Below, in pieces: positions 11,472-21,999 of a DNA stretch of 64,000 bases. Every line of letters begins with the position of its first letter. Within the stretch, counting starts at the first letter, position 1. The stretch comes from Vitellaria paradoxa (taxonomy: Eukaryota > Streptophyta > Magnoliopsida > Ericales > Sapotaceae), in assembly GCA_019916065.1 (NCBI GenBank), contig JAINTL010000099.1:62001-126000 (forward strand), read 5' to 3'. Position numbers and translations under genes: made by a program. The notes under the pieces were generated by a model that made no database searches, was not told the DNA's origin, and was given only the letters and a program-made list of their open reading frames with translations.

Positions 11472-13247
11472 TGACCGACCCTAAAATGTGCTCGGGTTCT
11501 ACCTCTCAAGTGCAAGAGGGTGGTCGTAGTCTTACTCGGTGAGAACCGAGGTCATCTTCACAGGGAGGGCTATGTTAAAAGACACTAGACATGTTCTCTT
11601 AATTCGTAGGTGAGCCTAAGCTAATCTAAACTAATTTTGAATTACAAAGTGGTTTGAATATGGCTGGGTTGAGAATGGTGGAGTGAAGGAATTGTGATAT
11701 TAAATTAGAATGCAAATACTGAAAATAAAGTAACTAAAATGATCTTGGCTTCGAACCAAATCCAGTAGTGGGTAGTGGTTTACTCAAACGCATTTATAAC
11801 TCAACCTAACAAACGCACATGCATTGCTAGGTCGGAAGATATTTCCTTAAAAACTAATTTATGGAATTCAGAGTAAGCGGAGGCTTTTGAAATTGGTTTC
11901 AGACTCACCGGGACATTGAATCGAACACCTAGTGTGCATGAGCATCAACTCATAACTAGACTTCAATTGTAACACAGGTGAATCGGTTTCTTAAGAAAAC
12001 CTCATGTTTTGGTTTTATGAAAATAAGGTTCGAATCACCGCGCCATTGAACCAACCACTTGGTTTGCACGAGTGGCCAATCGTAACCAAGCTTTGGTTTT
12101 AACACGGGTGACTGATTTTGTAAGAAAACCTAATTTGGGTCTTGGAAAATCAGATTCTAACTCACCGGGACATTAAACCGAACACTCGGTGTGCACAAGT
12201 GAAAACTTGCAACCAAGCTACGGTTGTGACACGGGTGAGTAGGTTTCAAGAGAACCCTAGCTTACTACGAAATTCCAATTAAAAGTCCAAAATATATTTT
12301 GTTAAATAAAACTCGTTTACATTTGAGTTCACCAACTACTTCACCACTTTCAATGGCTTGAAGCCAAGAACAAACCCTAGCCTAACATTGCGAAAGCATT
12401 AACAAAGCCTTTCGAAAAGAAAATAACCTTCATCAAGCACTCACACACGAAAACGAAGGATATAGAAATAAGCTAAAGCAATTTCGAAAGCAAATCAAAC
12501 ACTAACAATGACTACGAAGTCAAAATAAAGAATAAAGATAAAGAAAATAATAAACTTTTAATTAAAACGAAGTAACGAATGAAACTTACCAATTAATCTT
12601 AATGCGAAGATGAAAATAAAGCTTCCGTCAATCCAACACGAGATGAAAACATCTAACCCTAATCTAAACTAAACTGAGAGAAAGAGAAGAAGTGCGTAGG
12701 GTTTCGAACCCTTGTACATCAGAAATTTGCCCTTTTATATCATTACATAACTCAAGGGTAAAAGTGTAATTTCATAATTCAAAATTTAACTTAAAAGTGT
12801 GCTGGACAAGTCATCATGGGCGCCCAAGGTACAAGTGTTTGATGAAGTCCTCAAAGAGTTAGCCAAAAAACAGCAGTCAGAACTCCCTCTCTGTGGGCGC
12901 CCATCTGATGAAGAATGGGGCGCCCAAGGGTCCTCAGGGGCGCCCATGGGTGTAGGTGGGGCGCCCATGCTTGTGGTGGGGCGCCCATGGGTCTAGGTGG
13001 GGCGCCCATCTACAACTACAGTGAACAGTTTTTCTTTGACAGCTTTCTGTCCCTGACTTCCGATGCGATTTTGACATTGAAGATGACAAATTCAGGCTTC
13101 GGCTAAACCAGCAAAGTTGTAGGGCTTCGAGTCTTCTTTCCAACGCAAAAAGAATGGAACCATTTCGAGTTGTGACGAAAAAGTTATGGCTGGAAGACTG
13201 AAAGGGTGTTGAGCTGGAACTTCAACCGCAAACCACTTCAACTATTT
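11472..13247 (-). repeat. Tandem LTR unit 4 (1776 bp), continuous with the LTR tail
   Basis: One base shorter than the others (an A lost in 'gatgaaaataaagc' near 12613). At its end 'ctattttga' runs on into acttcaaacc rather than ccgaccc, so this is the only copy joined to the original LTR end. Confidence 0.95.
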
Positions 13248-13496
13248 TGAACTTCAAACCACTTCCTTCTCCTTGGCACCCATGGTAGTCGATCTTATGC
13301 CTTGGGATGGCTCCTCCTCACATGCAACCTTGGTGTTGTTTGGGCCAAAAACACCATATTATATCACCCGAAATATACACACACCAATAATGCATGGAAA
13401 TGAGATAATCACGCTAACACATCGCCAATAATAACTGTAAATTCATAATTAGCATGCTCAATATATATATAATTGTACAATAATGCATGCTAATCA
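13248..13496 (-). repeat. Single-copy tail of solo LTR C
   Basis: Terminal 249 bp of the LTR, present once. It ends in aatca like the element B LTRs (tgtaatca, tgcaatca) and is followed by the caagt duplication. Confidence 0.8.
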
Positions 13497-13501
13497 CAAG
13501 T

Positions 13502-14760
13502 TCCCCATGTCTGGGATCAACCAACACAAAGGGATAGTATAGGCTCCCTTAAGTTTCTTATCAACAAAATTTTCTAAATTTTCTAACTTCGTTCTCCTAT
13601 TGTAGATAAAATAGTGTTTGAGGCGTTCGATTGATTGGCTGAACTGATCGAGACATAAGAGCTAAGTGAGAAGGAAGAAGAGGGAGATATGGCATAAAAG
13701 ATTTTTGACATTAGTTTCTTGGACCACGGCAAGAAAGCCTTACAAAAGTCACTTTAGGAGCCCGTGCCGAAAAGGGCTCAAACGATTAGAATTAGAACGG
13801 TTGTTCCCCAAGCTTGTTCTCCAATCGCTCCCCCTTTAGAAGAGCAAAGGGCTGCCACAACCACAACATAAGAAAAGGAGGTCGTCCAAGCCCACTCCTC
13901 CCCATCCAGGACGATTGTGACGGGTTCTGGGTCATCAGCCGGGGCATCTCCTTATCAGTCTCTTCTTTCCAGTAGCGAGTCTTGTTGGCATAGAATGATG
14001 GGGATGATGGTGAATGAGGACATGTCCTCGTCCTGAGGCTCAGAAACCACAAAGATGGCATTTAACCTTAATGACGGCATTTTCTAGGCAAGCTTAATCG
14101 ATCTTTCTCCTCTTTTCATTTCTTCTTTTATTTTTAAAGAGCTAACTTACACTTTCTTCTTTTCTTTTTTGTCAGACCATGATTAGGTCATATGTTATCT
14201 TCAGCCGACTAGCTAATACGGAGAAGACTCTCCATGAAGAGTGCCTAAAAATGAAAGAGTGCTAACTAACTTGGAAGCAGTAAAGGACAATGCTGCAATT
14301 GCTCAGTTAGAAAAGAAAGAAGTCCTCAGGTTGGAACGGCAAATGAATGAGGAAAAAAAATGCCTAAAGACTGAACAAGCGAGCATTTTCAAGGAGTTGG
14401 AAGCAGAAAAAGCCTCGAAGGCAACCCTTGAACGTAAGATCGAGGAGCTGACCTGCAAGAATGAAGAGCTCACTGAAGAGTTCAAGACTGCTGGGGATGA
14501 GGCGATTGCCAACTTCAAGAACACTGATGATTATCAAGCCATTCTAATACCGATGTTCTTTGAAGGCTTTGAGCACTTTCGAGAGAAATGTGTTGCTGCT
14601 TTCCCAGAGATTGATTTTTTGCAAATCATAGTGAATAAGGCAAGTAGCTACAGGTAAAAGGAAGATGGATAGAGTCGTGACGCTTCTGAACAAGTTGTGG
14701 AGATCCTGAAGCCGATAATGAGGAACATACTTGAGGTGCTCCAGGAAATATAGACAGCAA
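13502..14760 (+). pseudogene. Antisense gene of element A, 3' part (coiled-coil exon)
   Basis: Continues the antisense gene after solo LTR C. A pyrimidine tract and gtcag acceptor at 14171-14175 open an exon. From 14241 to 14657 an open frame of 138 codons is rich in Glu and Lys with heptad-like Leu spacing (about residues 10-85), so a coiled coil is likely. Its C-terminal part has FKNTDDYQAILIPMFFEGF then FPEIDF. The same segment in element D reads FKDTDDY, stop, AMIFPIF. Shared sequence in two diverged elements supports former coding function. Molecular role unknown. It is not a host gene: it lies between integrase and 3' LTR on the strand opposite to gag-pol. Segment 13690-14090 matches the basic, Pro-rich exon of D but is full of stops. 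Confidence 0.6.
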
Positions 14761-15089
14761 TGAGGAAAATATTCAGAAGGAAGCTCGAGCGACTCTTAGT
14801 TCTCCTCTTTCTTTTTTAAATCCAATGATATATTTATGTTCATAATTCTAATTTTTAATTTTGAATCAATGAATCTGAAACTTTTTAATCTTTTTTCCTT
14901 ATGTTGTAATTTAAGATTTCTCCTTTATATCTTTTATAGATTTTTGTTTATGCATATCATTTGCGCAATTCTTTTATGTAACTCTGCTATGCAACTGCTC
15001 ATGTATTTCCCGCCATAGGTTGGTTCAACGTAATGTTCACTTTAAACAATATTGGTTTAACCACTTTGTTTATATATATTGTTGGCCTT

Positions 15090-15530
15090 ATAAGCCATCT
15101 TCATCTCCTTCGACTACATTAGTTGATTGGACCCTCGCTCTGCCAAGTTCCACAGCCTCGTGAGCCATCTTCACGTTGCTCGGCCACGTGAACCAAGGGG
15201 ATCTTTGCTCTACTCGATCTCATGAACTAAAAAGGCACTTGCCACTTTATTAGCACTTAGCCCCATAGGCCATCTTCATGCTGCTTGGCCTCGTGTGCCA
15301 AAGGGATCTTAGTTTTGCTCGGTCTCGTGAACTGAGAAGGTACTTGGCACTTTTTTAGCACTTGGCCTCATAGGCCATCTTCACGTTGCTCGGCTTTGTG
15401 AGCCGAAGGGATCTTCGCTCCGCACAATCTTATGAACAAAGAAGGTAGACTTGCCACTCTTGGCCTCGTAGGCCAGCTTTGCACCATTTGGTCACGAGAA
15501 TCGAGGGGGATCGTCGAAGAACATTTGTTG
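15090..15530. repeat. ~115-bp tandem repeats in the 3' spacer of element A
   Basis: About three to four diverged units built on 'ggccatcttca-g-tgctcgg' and 'tctcgtgaac', near 15170, 15260, 15372 and 15470. Element D has a related array of 57-bp units at the same place. Confidence 0.65.
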
Positions 15531-15689
15531 TGCAAACAATCGTAGTCAATCAATTACAGAATCAATCTATGGTTGAACCATCCATTGTGGTGAAGACATC
15601 AATTGTGAATGCTTGTCAAAACATGAATTTTATTGATAATCAAGTAAAATTACAAGAAAAACTATTCATACATAATATTTTCTGAGATG

Positions 15690-16262
15690 CTCGGCATGCC
15701 AAGAGTGAGGCAACTCCTTGCCCCCAAGTGCTTTAAGCTTGTAGGTTCCTTTCCTTGTGAAGCCTAATATCTCATATGGTCATTCCCAGTTTGGCTCCAG
15801 TTTCCCTTCATGTGGGTTCTTTGTGGATTAGTTTACCTTTTTTCAGGACTAGATTGCCACACGCAAACTCTCTCAGTGGAGTTTTGGTGTTGTGGTATTG
15901 TCGCATCCTCTACTAATAAGAGACCATTTTGATCACGGCTTGCAGTCTCTGCTCTTCCAGCAAATCCACCTCCTCGTTCATTACTTCATCATTCTGTTCT
16001 GAGTTGAAGTTTGTGTTCTGAGACTGGGGAGTCTAATTTCGACAGGGATGACAACTTCTACTTCGTAGGTGAGGGAGAAAGAGGTTTGTCCAATTGCCAC
16101 CTATTTGGTCTTCCAAAGTTCGCTTGCCCAGAGACCTTTTGCCTTGTCCAGCTTCATTTTGATAATCTTGAGGAAGGATCGGTTGGTAACCTCTACTTGA
16201 CCATTAGCATGAGAGTGTTCAAGGGATAAGTAGTGGTGACTAATCCCTAGCTATTCACACGA
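15690..16262 (-). pseudogene. Integrase C-terminal half of element A (separated by LARD B)
   Basis: Minus strand. Next to the B insertion the frame reads a stop and then LGISHHYLSLEH and NGQVEVTNR; the Glu of NGQVE is the third residue of the integrase D,D,E triad. The rest matches the C-terminal region in element D (48820-49400), including a GD-L-L motif and the linker before the end of pol. Several stops are present. The first half is at 23509-24010. As part of A it would have joined element cDNA to host DNA; it cannot now. Confidence 0.7.
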
Positions 16263-16267
16263 TCCAT

Positions 16268-17781
16268 TGACCGACCCTAAAAAGTGTTCCGGGTTCTACC
16301 GCCCAAGTGCAAGAGGGTAGTCATAGTTTTAAACTCGGTGAGTCCGAGGTCGAATTCCACAGGGAGCCTAATGTGTTTTAGTTTCTAGGATGTGGAAAGA
16401 ATTCTAAAACTAAAAAAAAAGAATCAAGTTTGAAGTTCAAGGTTACTAAATTCTAGAGTTTAATAAAATTAAGATCAATTTCAATTTCAACCACTCAAAA
16501 TTAAAATAAACAGAAAATTCAGAATTTAAGAACGAATTAAACTAGATGGCAAGAAGTTAAAACAAATTCAACAAAATTAATTTCAACTTCAAATTACTCC
16601 ATTATAACTAAAATTAATTGGATTGCAATTCAATAATAGTAAGGATCTTGATTCAACGTCAAGTCCGGGTAGTTCACTAATTTACCTTGGGGTGTGTTTA
16701 TTTGAAAACTATGGTTTAACTTGAAAAGTTATGAGAACGTTGTAATCAAAGATCAGTACCAGTGATCTCAAGTAGATATGGTTAAAGACCTTTGTTTCCT
16801 AGGGTTTTTCAATTAAACACCAAAAAAATTAATCAAAATCTTATTTTTAAGTCTATTCGAAAGTGTTTGACAATTGGTTACGAAAATCCATACCAGTGAT
16901 CTCACACGGATTTAGTTAAGAATTTTTGTATTCGAATGTTTTCGAAATAGAGGAAAAAATAGATTTGTGAAAGGTAGATCCCTTTGCAAGAGGTTTCGCA
17001 ACCTTCGCGAAGGGACTACGAACACCCCAAGGCTTTTCGTGAACTACCATTTCTTGATTCGTTGAATCAAGATTAAGGCTTTACGCTATAACTACTTTGA
17101 ACATCACAAAAACGATAAAAGAACATTCCATCATGTGATTCAATAATTGAAATAAACAAAACTGAAGTCGTTCGGAAAGAAAAACATTCAAAAACGCAGC
17201 AATGAGGAAGAAAAGTGCTCCAAAAATCTCCATTAACAAACTTCAATCATGTAAAAATACTCTTTAAATTAATATAAAACTCATCTAATCTCTCTAAGTA
17301 TCTCAGAAAATATGTAAAAGAGAAGTCCATGGCCGTGCATTAGATCCTTTAAATAATTGCCTGAAACCCCAAGAGGCGTGCTTCAGGATTAGGTTTCTGG
17401 ATACACGGGGGTCTCGACCGTTTGGAGAGGGGGTCAGGACCACAGAATGGTATTTTCTCATTTTTAGCTTACTGTGGTCCCAACCATTTGGATGGACGGT
17501 CCCAACCCCCAAGTGCCTCTTGTGTTGCTTTTTTTCTTTCTTCATGAAGAGTCTTTAGGCTAGTCTTGCTCACCCAAGGTAAGGTTTGAAGCATGACTTT
17601 TTCTTCATCCTCTAGGCTGTTTCCATGGCTATAAACTTCAATCTCTTTGCCATTTTCCCTGCAATTAGAAAGATGGAAGCGTAAATGACAAGATAACACT
17701 AAAACTTCAAGTTTACTTATCCAAATGCAATAATAAGTGTAAGAATAGGGAGTTTGTAATTACACTTTTTAAGTGCAATCA
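16268..17781 (-). repeat. 3' LTR of element B
   Basis: 1514 bp. Opens with tgaccgaccc and carries two ~126-bp subrepeats around 'taccagtgatctca' near 16757 and 16891. Aligns with 22000-23508. Confidence 0.88.
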
Positions 17782-17796
17782 TACCCCCCAACTTGA
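17782..17796 (-). other. Polypurine tract of element B
   Basis: Minus strand aagttggggggta directly before the 3' LTR. Confidence 0.7.
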
Positions 17797-20220
17797 ACAT
17801 TGCTAGTCCCTTAGCAATGCTCTTTATTAAAATGAAATGCATGATGTTTTTTATTAAAATGAGATGCAACTACTATCTTATTTCTCTTTTCGTTGGAAAC
17901 ATGGCTACACTTAGCTGCGTGTAGCAAGCCCTTTAAACCCCTAGGTTCCCCCCAGTGGACGAGTAAGGTCTCGTGAGGGTTTGCAATGAATCTACCCACA
18001 AAATTTTATGGCATGGTCTTAACGTGTCAGAGTGATCAAGATCAAAAATGAATTAAGTTCAAGCTCAACAAATTACAAAATCCAAATATCATGTGTAATT
18101 TCCAAGTGCTAAGCATAAATGCATGGACTATCAAAGTAGAAAAAGCATGTGTGCAAAATTGTTTCATTTATTCAACAAAGTCTCAAGAGCATAAACGGAA
18201 CTAAGTTTTGACTTCAAAAGCTCATAGGATTCCACTCATAGAAAGAAATTCACTCATCAAGTGTTCACACATTCCTATTAACATAAAATGCTATCCTAGT
18301 TGCACATAACCCCATAATATGTGAATGAACTCAAATGGCACTCAAAGTGGATAGCTCCTAACCATGTTTCAATGCATGTGTAAGAATCACTTCACACAAC
18401 CTACACAAGATCACTATATGTACAATACAAGAGTTGCTTGCTAAGAATCTACTAGGTCTTTATTTTGGTTGTAACTTGGCTAGGGGTAGTGGTTAATAAT
18501 GGAGAATGGAAATCAAAACACGTCTTGGGAGAAAAGTGTTCAAGTGCACACAACTCCTAACCTACCCAATTCTTCCATAATCCTAAGAAGATTACAACAT
18601 GAAGTTTATTCACTAAATTACAATTGCTCATGGGACATTCTCAATAACTGTAATAAAATGTCCAAGTCCCAAAAACAAAAAGAAATAACAAACAAATTTT
18701 TCTCTTTTTTTTTTCTTCTCTCCTTTTTTTTTCTTCTTTTTTTTTTAAATAATGAAATACATCAGCTAGATTCTCCACCCAACAAGTTTTCGTTCCCAAC
18801 GCCCACTCACATCCTAACATTGAGGCACTTTTCATAACCCAAAACATGTGAGGGTAAGGCTTAAAAGTGTGTGAACAAGGTTAACGGATAATATATGAGG
18901 TGGGAACGAAAGAAAAAATATATATATTTATCACACACTTTATTAAAAAGGCTTCAAGTTGGTTCCTAGGGTAATTTCATATCAAGAAAGGATAAAAAGG
19001 CCCAACAATAGCAAAAATGGCCTAGCATCATGTTCAAAGCTTACAACAACTCATAATGTGCCAAGTGAAACTCATGCAAGTGTGTGTGATGCAATTAGTG
19101 CATTAAAAACCAAGGTGAAGAATGAAAGAGTTGTGATTATGTCCAACCCCTCAAGAAAAGAAATAATAGACTCAAAAGCTCACCATTAGGGGTATAAGTC
19201 TCCACCTAGTCCAAGAATGCTCAATTAACCAATGTCAAACAAAATCTACTCCTAAGCACATAAGCTCTTCTCCATGATAGTCACGAAAATGCACAAGGTC
19301 ATAACACACTCAAGTTGAATTAAGTTTCTTATTAATGCTTGAACAAAATTCACTTATCACTATCTCACTCAATTCCATAATCAACCAAACCAAAAGGGCT
19401 AACATCTAGGTATAAATGTGCTAAATTCATGTGTTCAAGCTCAACAATCTCAAAAATTTTAAAATTTTGCAATTTTTAGCATGAAGGTCATCATGCGAAC
19501 TCTACCCCCCAACCTAAACTAAACATTGTCCTCAATGTGAAAACCATGATGCATAAGTGGGTCTGTAGTGTGCAAAGTGAGTATGATGACGAGCATGAAA
19601 TAATAGCCACAAAAGGCACAACTAAGAACATAGCACAAATTAAACCAAGCATGCACCCATTATTCAAGCTCCTTAAGGCATCACCCAAAACACCCCCTAA
19701 CCTAGATTCTACAGCACTCCCAACAATAGCAATTATATATAATGGAGTACCAAAATTGAAAGTGCAAGACTAAATAAAAAGGAGAGGAAGGGTATTACCT
19801 CAAGAGCTCCCTTAATTGAAGAAAACAAAAGAAACTATTCAAAAGAAAAGGTTAGACATAAAATAGGACAAGAAAAAGGGTTAGTACGAAAGAAGAAATA
19901 AAAATAAAATAAAATAAAATAAAGGAAGAGAATCAAATTAAAAAAGAACTATGAAAATAAGAAAATGAAAAATCTAATCTACTATGTACAAATGAAATGA
20001 AAACAAAAGTGTTATCCAACACCCTCTCTATCCCATGCATCCACAAATGGTTTAAGAAATAAAATGTTCTCTTTGAGCCCACGAAGCACCGAAGATGGAC
20101 ACTCTTTAGGTGTAAAACACTTCGGGGAATGAAAGGCCAAGTGAGGTTCTTGAAACCTCAGATGTGGCTAAAGTGTAAATGCAGGTGTGGACATGGTTGG
20201 CTTAATTAGTCTCTCGACAC
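17797..20220. other. Non-coding interior of LARD B
   Basis: About 2.4 kb where an autonomous element would carry pol. I find no RT, RNase H or integrase motif in either strand. It has a T-rich tract at 18700-18755 and an A-rich tract at 19840-19930. Short ORFs here lack coding character. Confidence 0.6.
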
Positions 20221-20808
20221 CTAAGAATCTATGGATGTGGAAATGGTAGGCTCTAATGAACTCTTGACACCTAAGAAATCTAACGGTGTGGAAATGGTGG
20301 GTTTGAATGATCTTTCAACACCCAAAAAGTCAATGTAAGCCTTCCCCGTGTCTACTACCTCTCCCCAATGATGGCCGATCTCATGGTAGTCACTCACAAT
20401 TCCCATAGTAAGACTTTTGGATGGGACTAAGTCAAGAGATGAGAGATGTGCACCACTCTCAACCTCGGTTGTGTAGTGGAGTGAACTAGGGTCAACCAAC
20501 TCAATGATATGTTCTTCGGGCCATGTGGCATTCAAATACTCAGTTGGAGTCAAAGGACTCTCAATAAGGTATGGGATGGTTGGAGTAGGTTGAGCATCAA
20601 GCTCGGTAGTAGGAAAGAATTGCATATCTCCCTGAATCTCAGTAAGTGGTAGAGGAACATCCTGAATGAGAGTGTCCAAAGGAGTATGAGAAAGATACTC
20701 ATTACAAATGTTATCCCTAGTGTAGTTAGGGTAATTGTCCCACTCAGTGCCTGTAATAGTGTTTGAGGTTGACGTCTCAGTCATGTTACCACTTAGAATG
20801 GTGCTCAT
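20221..20808 (-). CDS. ORF downstream of gag in LARD B (gag C-terminal or extra ORF)
   Basis: 195 codons, open throughout, beginning 61 bp after the gag stop. Acidic and rich in Thr, Ser and Pro. No zinc knuckle or enzyme motif. Near the C-terminus a ~19-residue unit is repeated (IDFLGVERSFKPTISTP, then LDFLGVKSSLEPTISTS), the mark of an internal 57-bp duplication. It may be the former gag C-terminus split off by a stop or frameshift, or a spacer ORF. Function unknown. Confidence 0.5.
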   Translation of the reverse strand: MSTILSGNMTETSTSNTITGTEWDNYPNYTRDNICNEYLSHTPLDTLIQDVPLPLTEIQGDMQFFPTTELDAQPTPTIPYLIESPLTPTEYLNATWPEEHIIELVDPSSLHYTTEVESGAHLSSLDLVPSKSLTMGIVSDYHEIGHHWGEVVDTGKAYIDFLGVERSFKPTISTPLDFLGVKSSLEPTISTSIDS

Positions 20809-20869
20809 AGCTTGTGTGAACTTAGAAACTTACTCTCTCAAGTCATCTAGGGCTTGGTACTAGCCGTTA

Positions 20870-21814
20870 TTAATGTTCAAATATTGTTGCATGAATTGAT
20901 AAAAAAATGTCCTCTAATTGTGTATCATTAGGTTCACGAGGCCAATAATCCTGAGGTTCCTTATGCTGGCCCTCAGTAAGTAGAACAAGATTGGGATAGG
21001 CACAATAATTAGTCTCCATGCATGTGCTATTTCTAAAGGATGGATCATGAAGATCAAGTGAAGTAGGAGTATATGGGGAAGGTTCGGTGTGGCTTTTAAG
21101 TGCTTGATATTCAGAACTAGGTTCAAATCTTCCCTGTAGCCTAGTGTGTTCATAAAACAATTCAAGGAATGACCATGCATCACCCGGGGTTAGGTCAAGA
21201 AATTCCCTACCTAAGACTTCATCAAACGCCTGGTGTAAGTCACTAGGTAAAGCATTATATAAGATTGCTACAATGTCCACTAACTCTAATCTGTGACTTG
21301 GGAATGTTTCCAAAAGATTGTTAAATCTCTCCAAACTTTTATAAAATACTTCACCCTTCTTTCGATAAAAATTTTTGATTTGAAGGCCCTGGGTGAAGGT
21401 TCGATGAATAGGGAGGAAATGTTCAATAAAAGCTTGATGGAATTGCTCCCAAGTATAGACCCATTCACTTACGGCACAACACCAGTCACCAGCCACACTT
21501 TGCAATGATAAAGGGAAAAACATGAGCCTAAGTCTCTTACTCATTCTACCATCATCACATAAGCCACACACTGCCTCAAACCTATCAAGGTGAAGACATG
21601 GGTCTTCCTCCTCATGCCCGAAGAATTGGGGTAATTGGTGATAGGTCTCTAATGTATAGTCATATCCAAATTGGTCACTTAGAGACTCTATGTAGGCTTG
21701 GGCATCAAAAGGACCATGAGTGAAGTCACTAAAACCAATATCCATGACAAGAAACCAAAAAAAAAAAAAAAAATGAAAACAAAATGAAAGAAAAAAAATT
21801 ATACTAAAATGCAA
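20870..21814 (-). CDS. gag: Gag (capsid-like) protein of LARD B
   Basis: 314 codons. An N-terminal hydrophobic stretch of Phe and Leu (residues 1-23) comes from an A-rich tract in the leader, so the true start may be the internal Met of VMDIGFSDF. The core (about residues 60-230) has the plant retrotransposon gag pattern: LPQFFGHEEEDPCLHLDRFE, then LRLMFFPLSL, GDW, TWEQFHQAFIEHFLP, KKGEVFYKSLERFNNLLETF. This pattern is closest to Athila-type gag. Gag would assemble the virus-like particle in the cytoplasm. No CCHC zinc knuckle is seen. Intact reading frame in an otherwise pol-less element. Confidence 0.8.
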   Translation of the reverse strand: MHFSIIFFLSFCFHFFFFFWFLVMDIGFSDFTHGPFDAQAYIESLSDQFGYDYTLETYHQLPQFFGHEEEDPCLHLDRFEAVCGLCDDGRMSKRLRLMFFPLSLQSVAGDWCCAVSEWVYTWEQFHQAFIEHFLPIHRTFTQGLQIKNFYRKKGEVFYKSLERFNNLLETFPSHRLELVDIVAILYNALPSDLHQAFDEVLGREFLDLTPGDAWSFLELFYEHTRLQGRFEPSSEYQALKSHTEPSPYTPTSLDLHDPSFRNSTCMETNYCAYPNLVLLTEGQHKEPQDYWPREPNDTQLEDIFLSIHATIFEH

Positions 21815-21975
21815 CCTAAATTAATTAACATGCAAGCTAGATTAGATGATATGCAAATGAATATATAACAATGCAAAAGAAAGAAAACTACTAATAAAGA
21901 GATGGAGGAAAAGAACAATTCACCTAATTTCTCAAGTGAACTCCTCTTAACTCCCAAGTCTAGCGCTTAGTTGCC

Positions 21976-21996
21976 TTCCCCGACAACGACGCCAAA
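21976..21996 (-). other. Primer-binding site of element B (tRNA-Asp type)
   Basis: Minus strand tggcgtcgttgtcggggaag next to the 5' LTR. It matches the 3' end complement expected for plant tRNA-Asp (tggcgccgttgccgggga) with two C-to-T changes. Confidence 0.7.
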
Positions 21997-21999
21997 ACT

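Larger units (their letters stand above)
6141..13496 (-). mobile_element. Solo LTR C with its 1777-bp 5' segment in four tandem copies
   Basis: Starts tgaccgaccc and ends gctaatca, flanked on both sides by caagt (6136-6140 and 13497-13501), a 5-bp target-site duplication, so the whole block sits in one integration site. It is related to the LTR of element B: same first 11 bases and the same 'actcggtgag--ccgaggtc' and 'acagggaggg' segments. No internal domain is present. Inside, the first 1777 bp of the LTR occur four times head to tail; only the last copy continues into the 249-bp LTR tail (13248-13496). A single-copy LTR would be about 2.03 kb. Orientation is inferred from B. It interrupts the antisense gene of A. 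Confidence 0.88.

Noticed and set aside
6141..13247. CRISPR array or rDNA-type repeat
   Set aside because: Units are 1777 bp with no spacers and no rRNA sequence; LTR ends and a target duplication explain the block.
14241..14657. Host coiled-coil gene
   Set aside because: A homologous sequence lies at the same position in element D, so it belongs to the retroelement.
18499..18847. ORFs with long Phe or Lys runs
   Set aside because: Produced by the T-rich tract in the non-coding part of LARD B.
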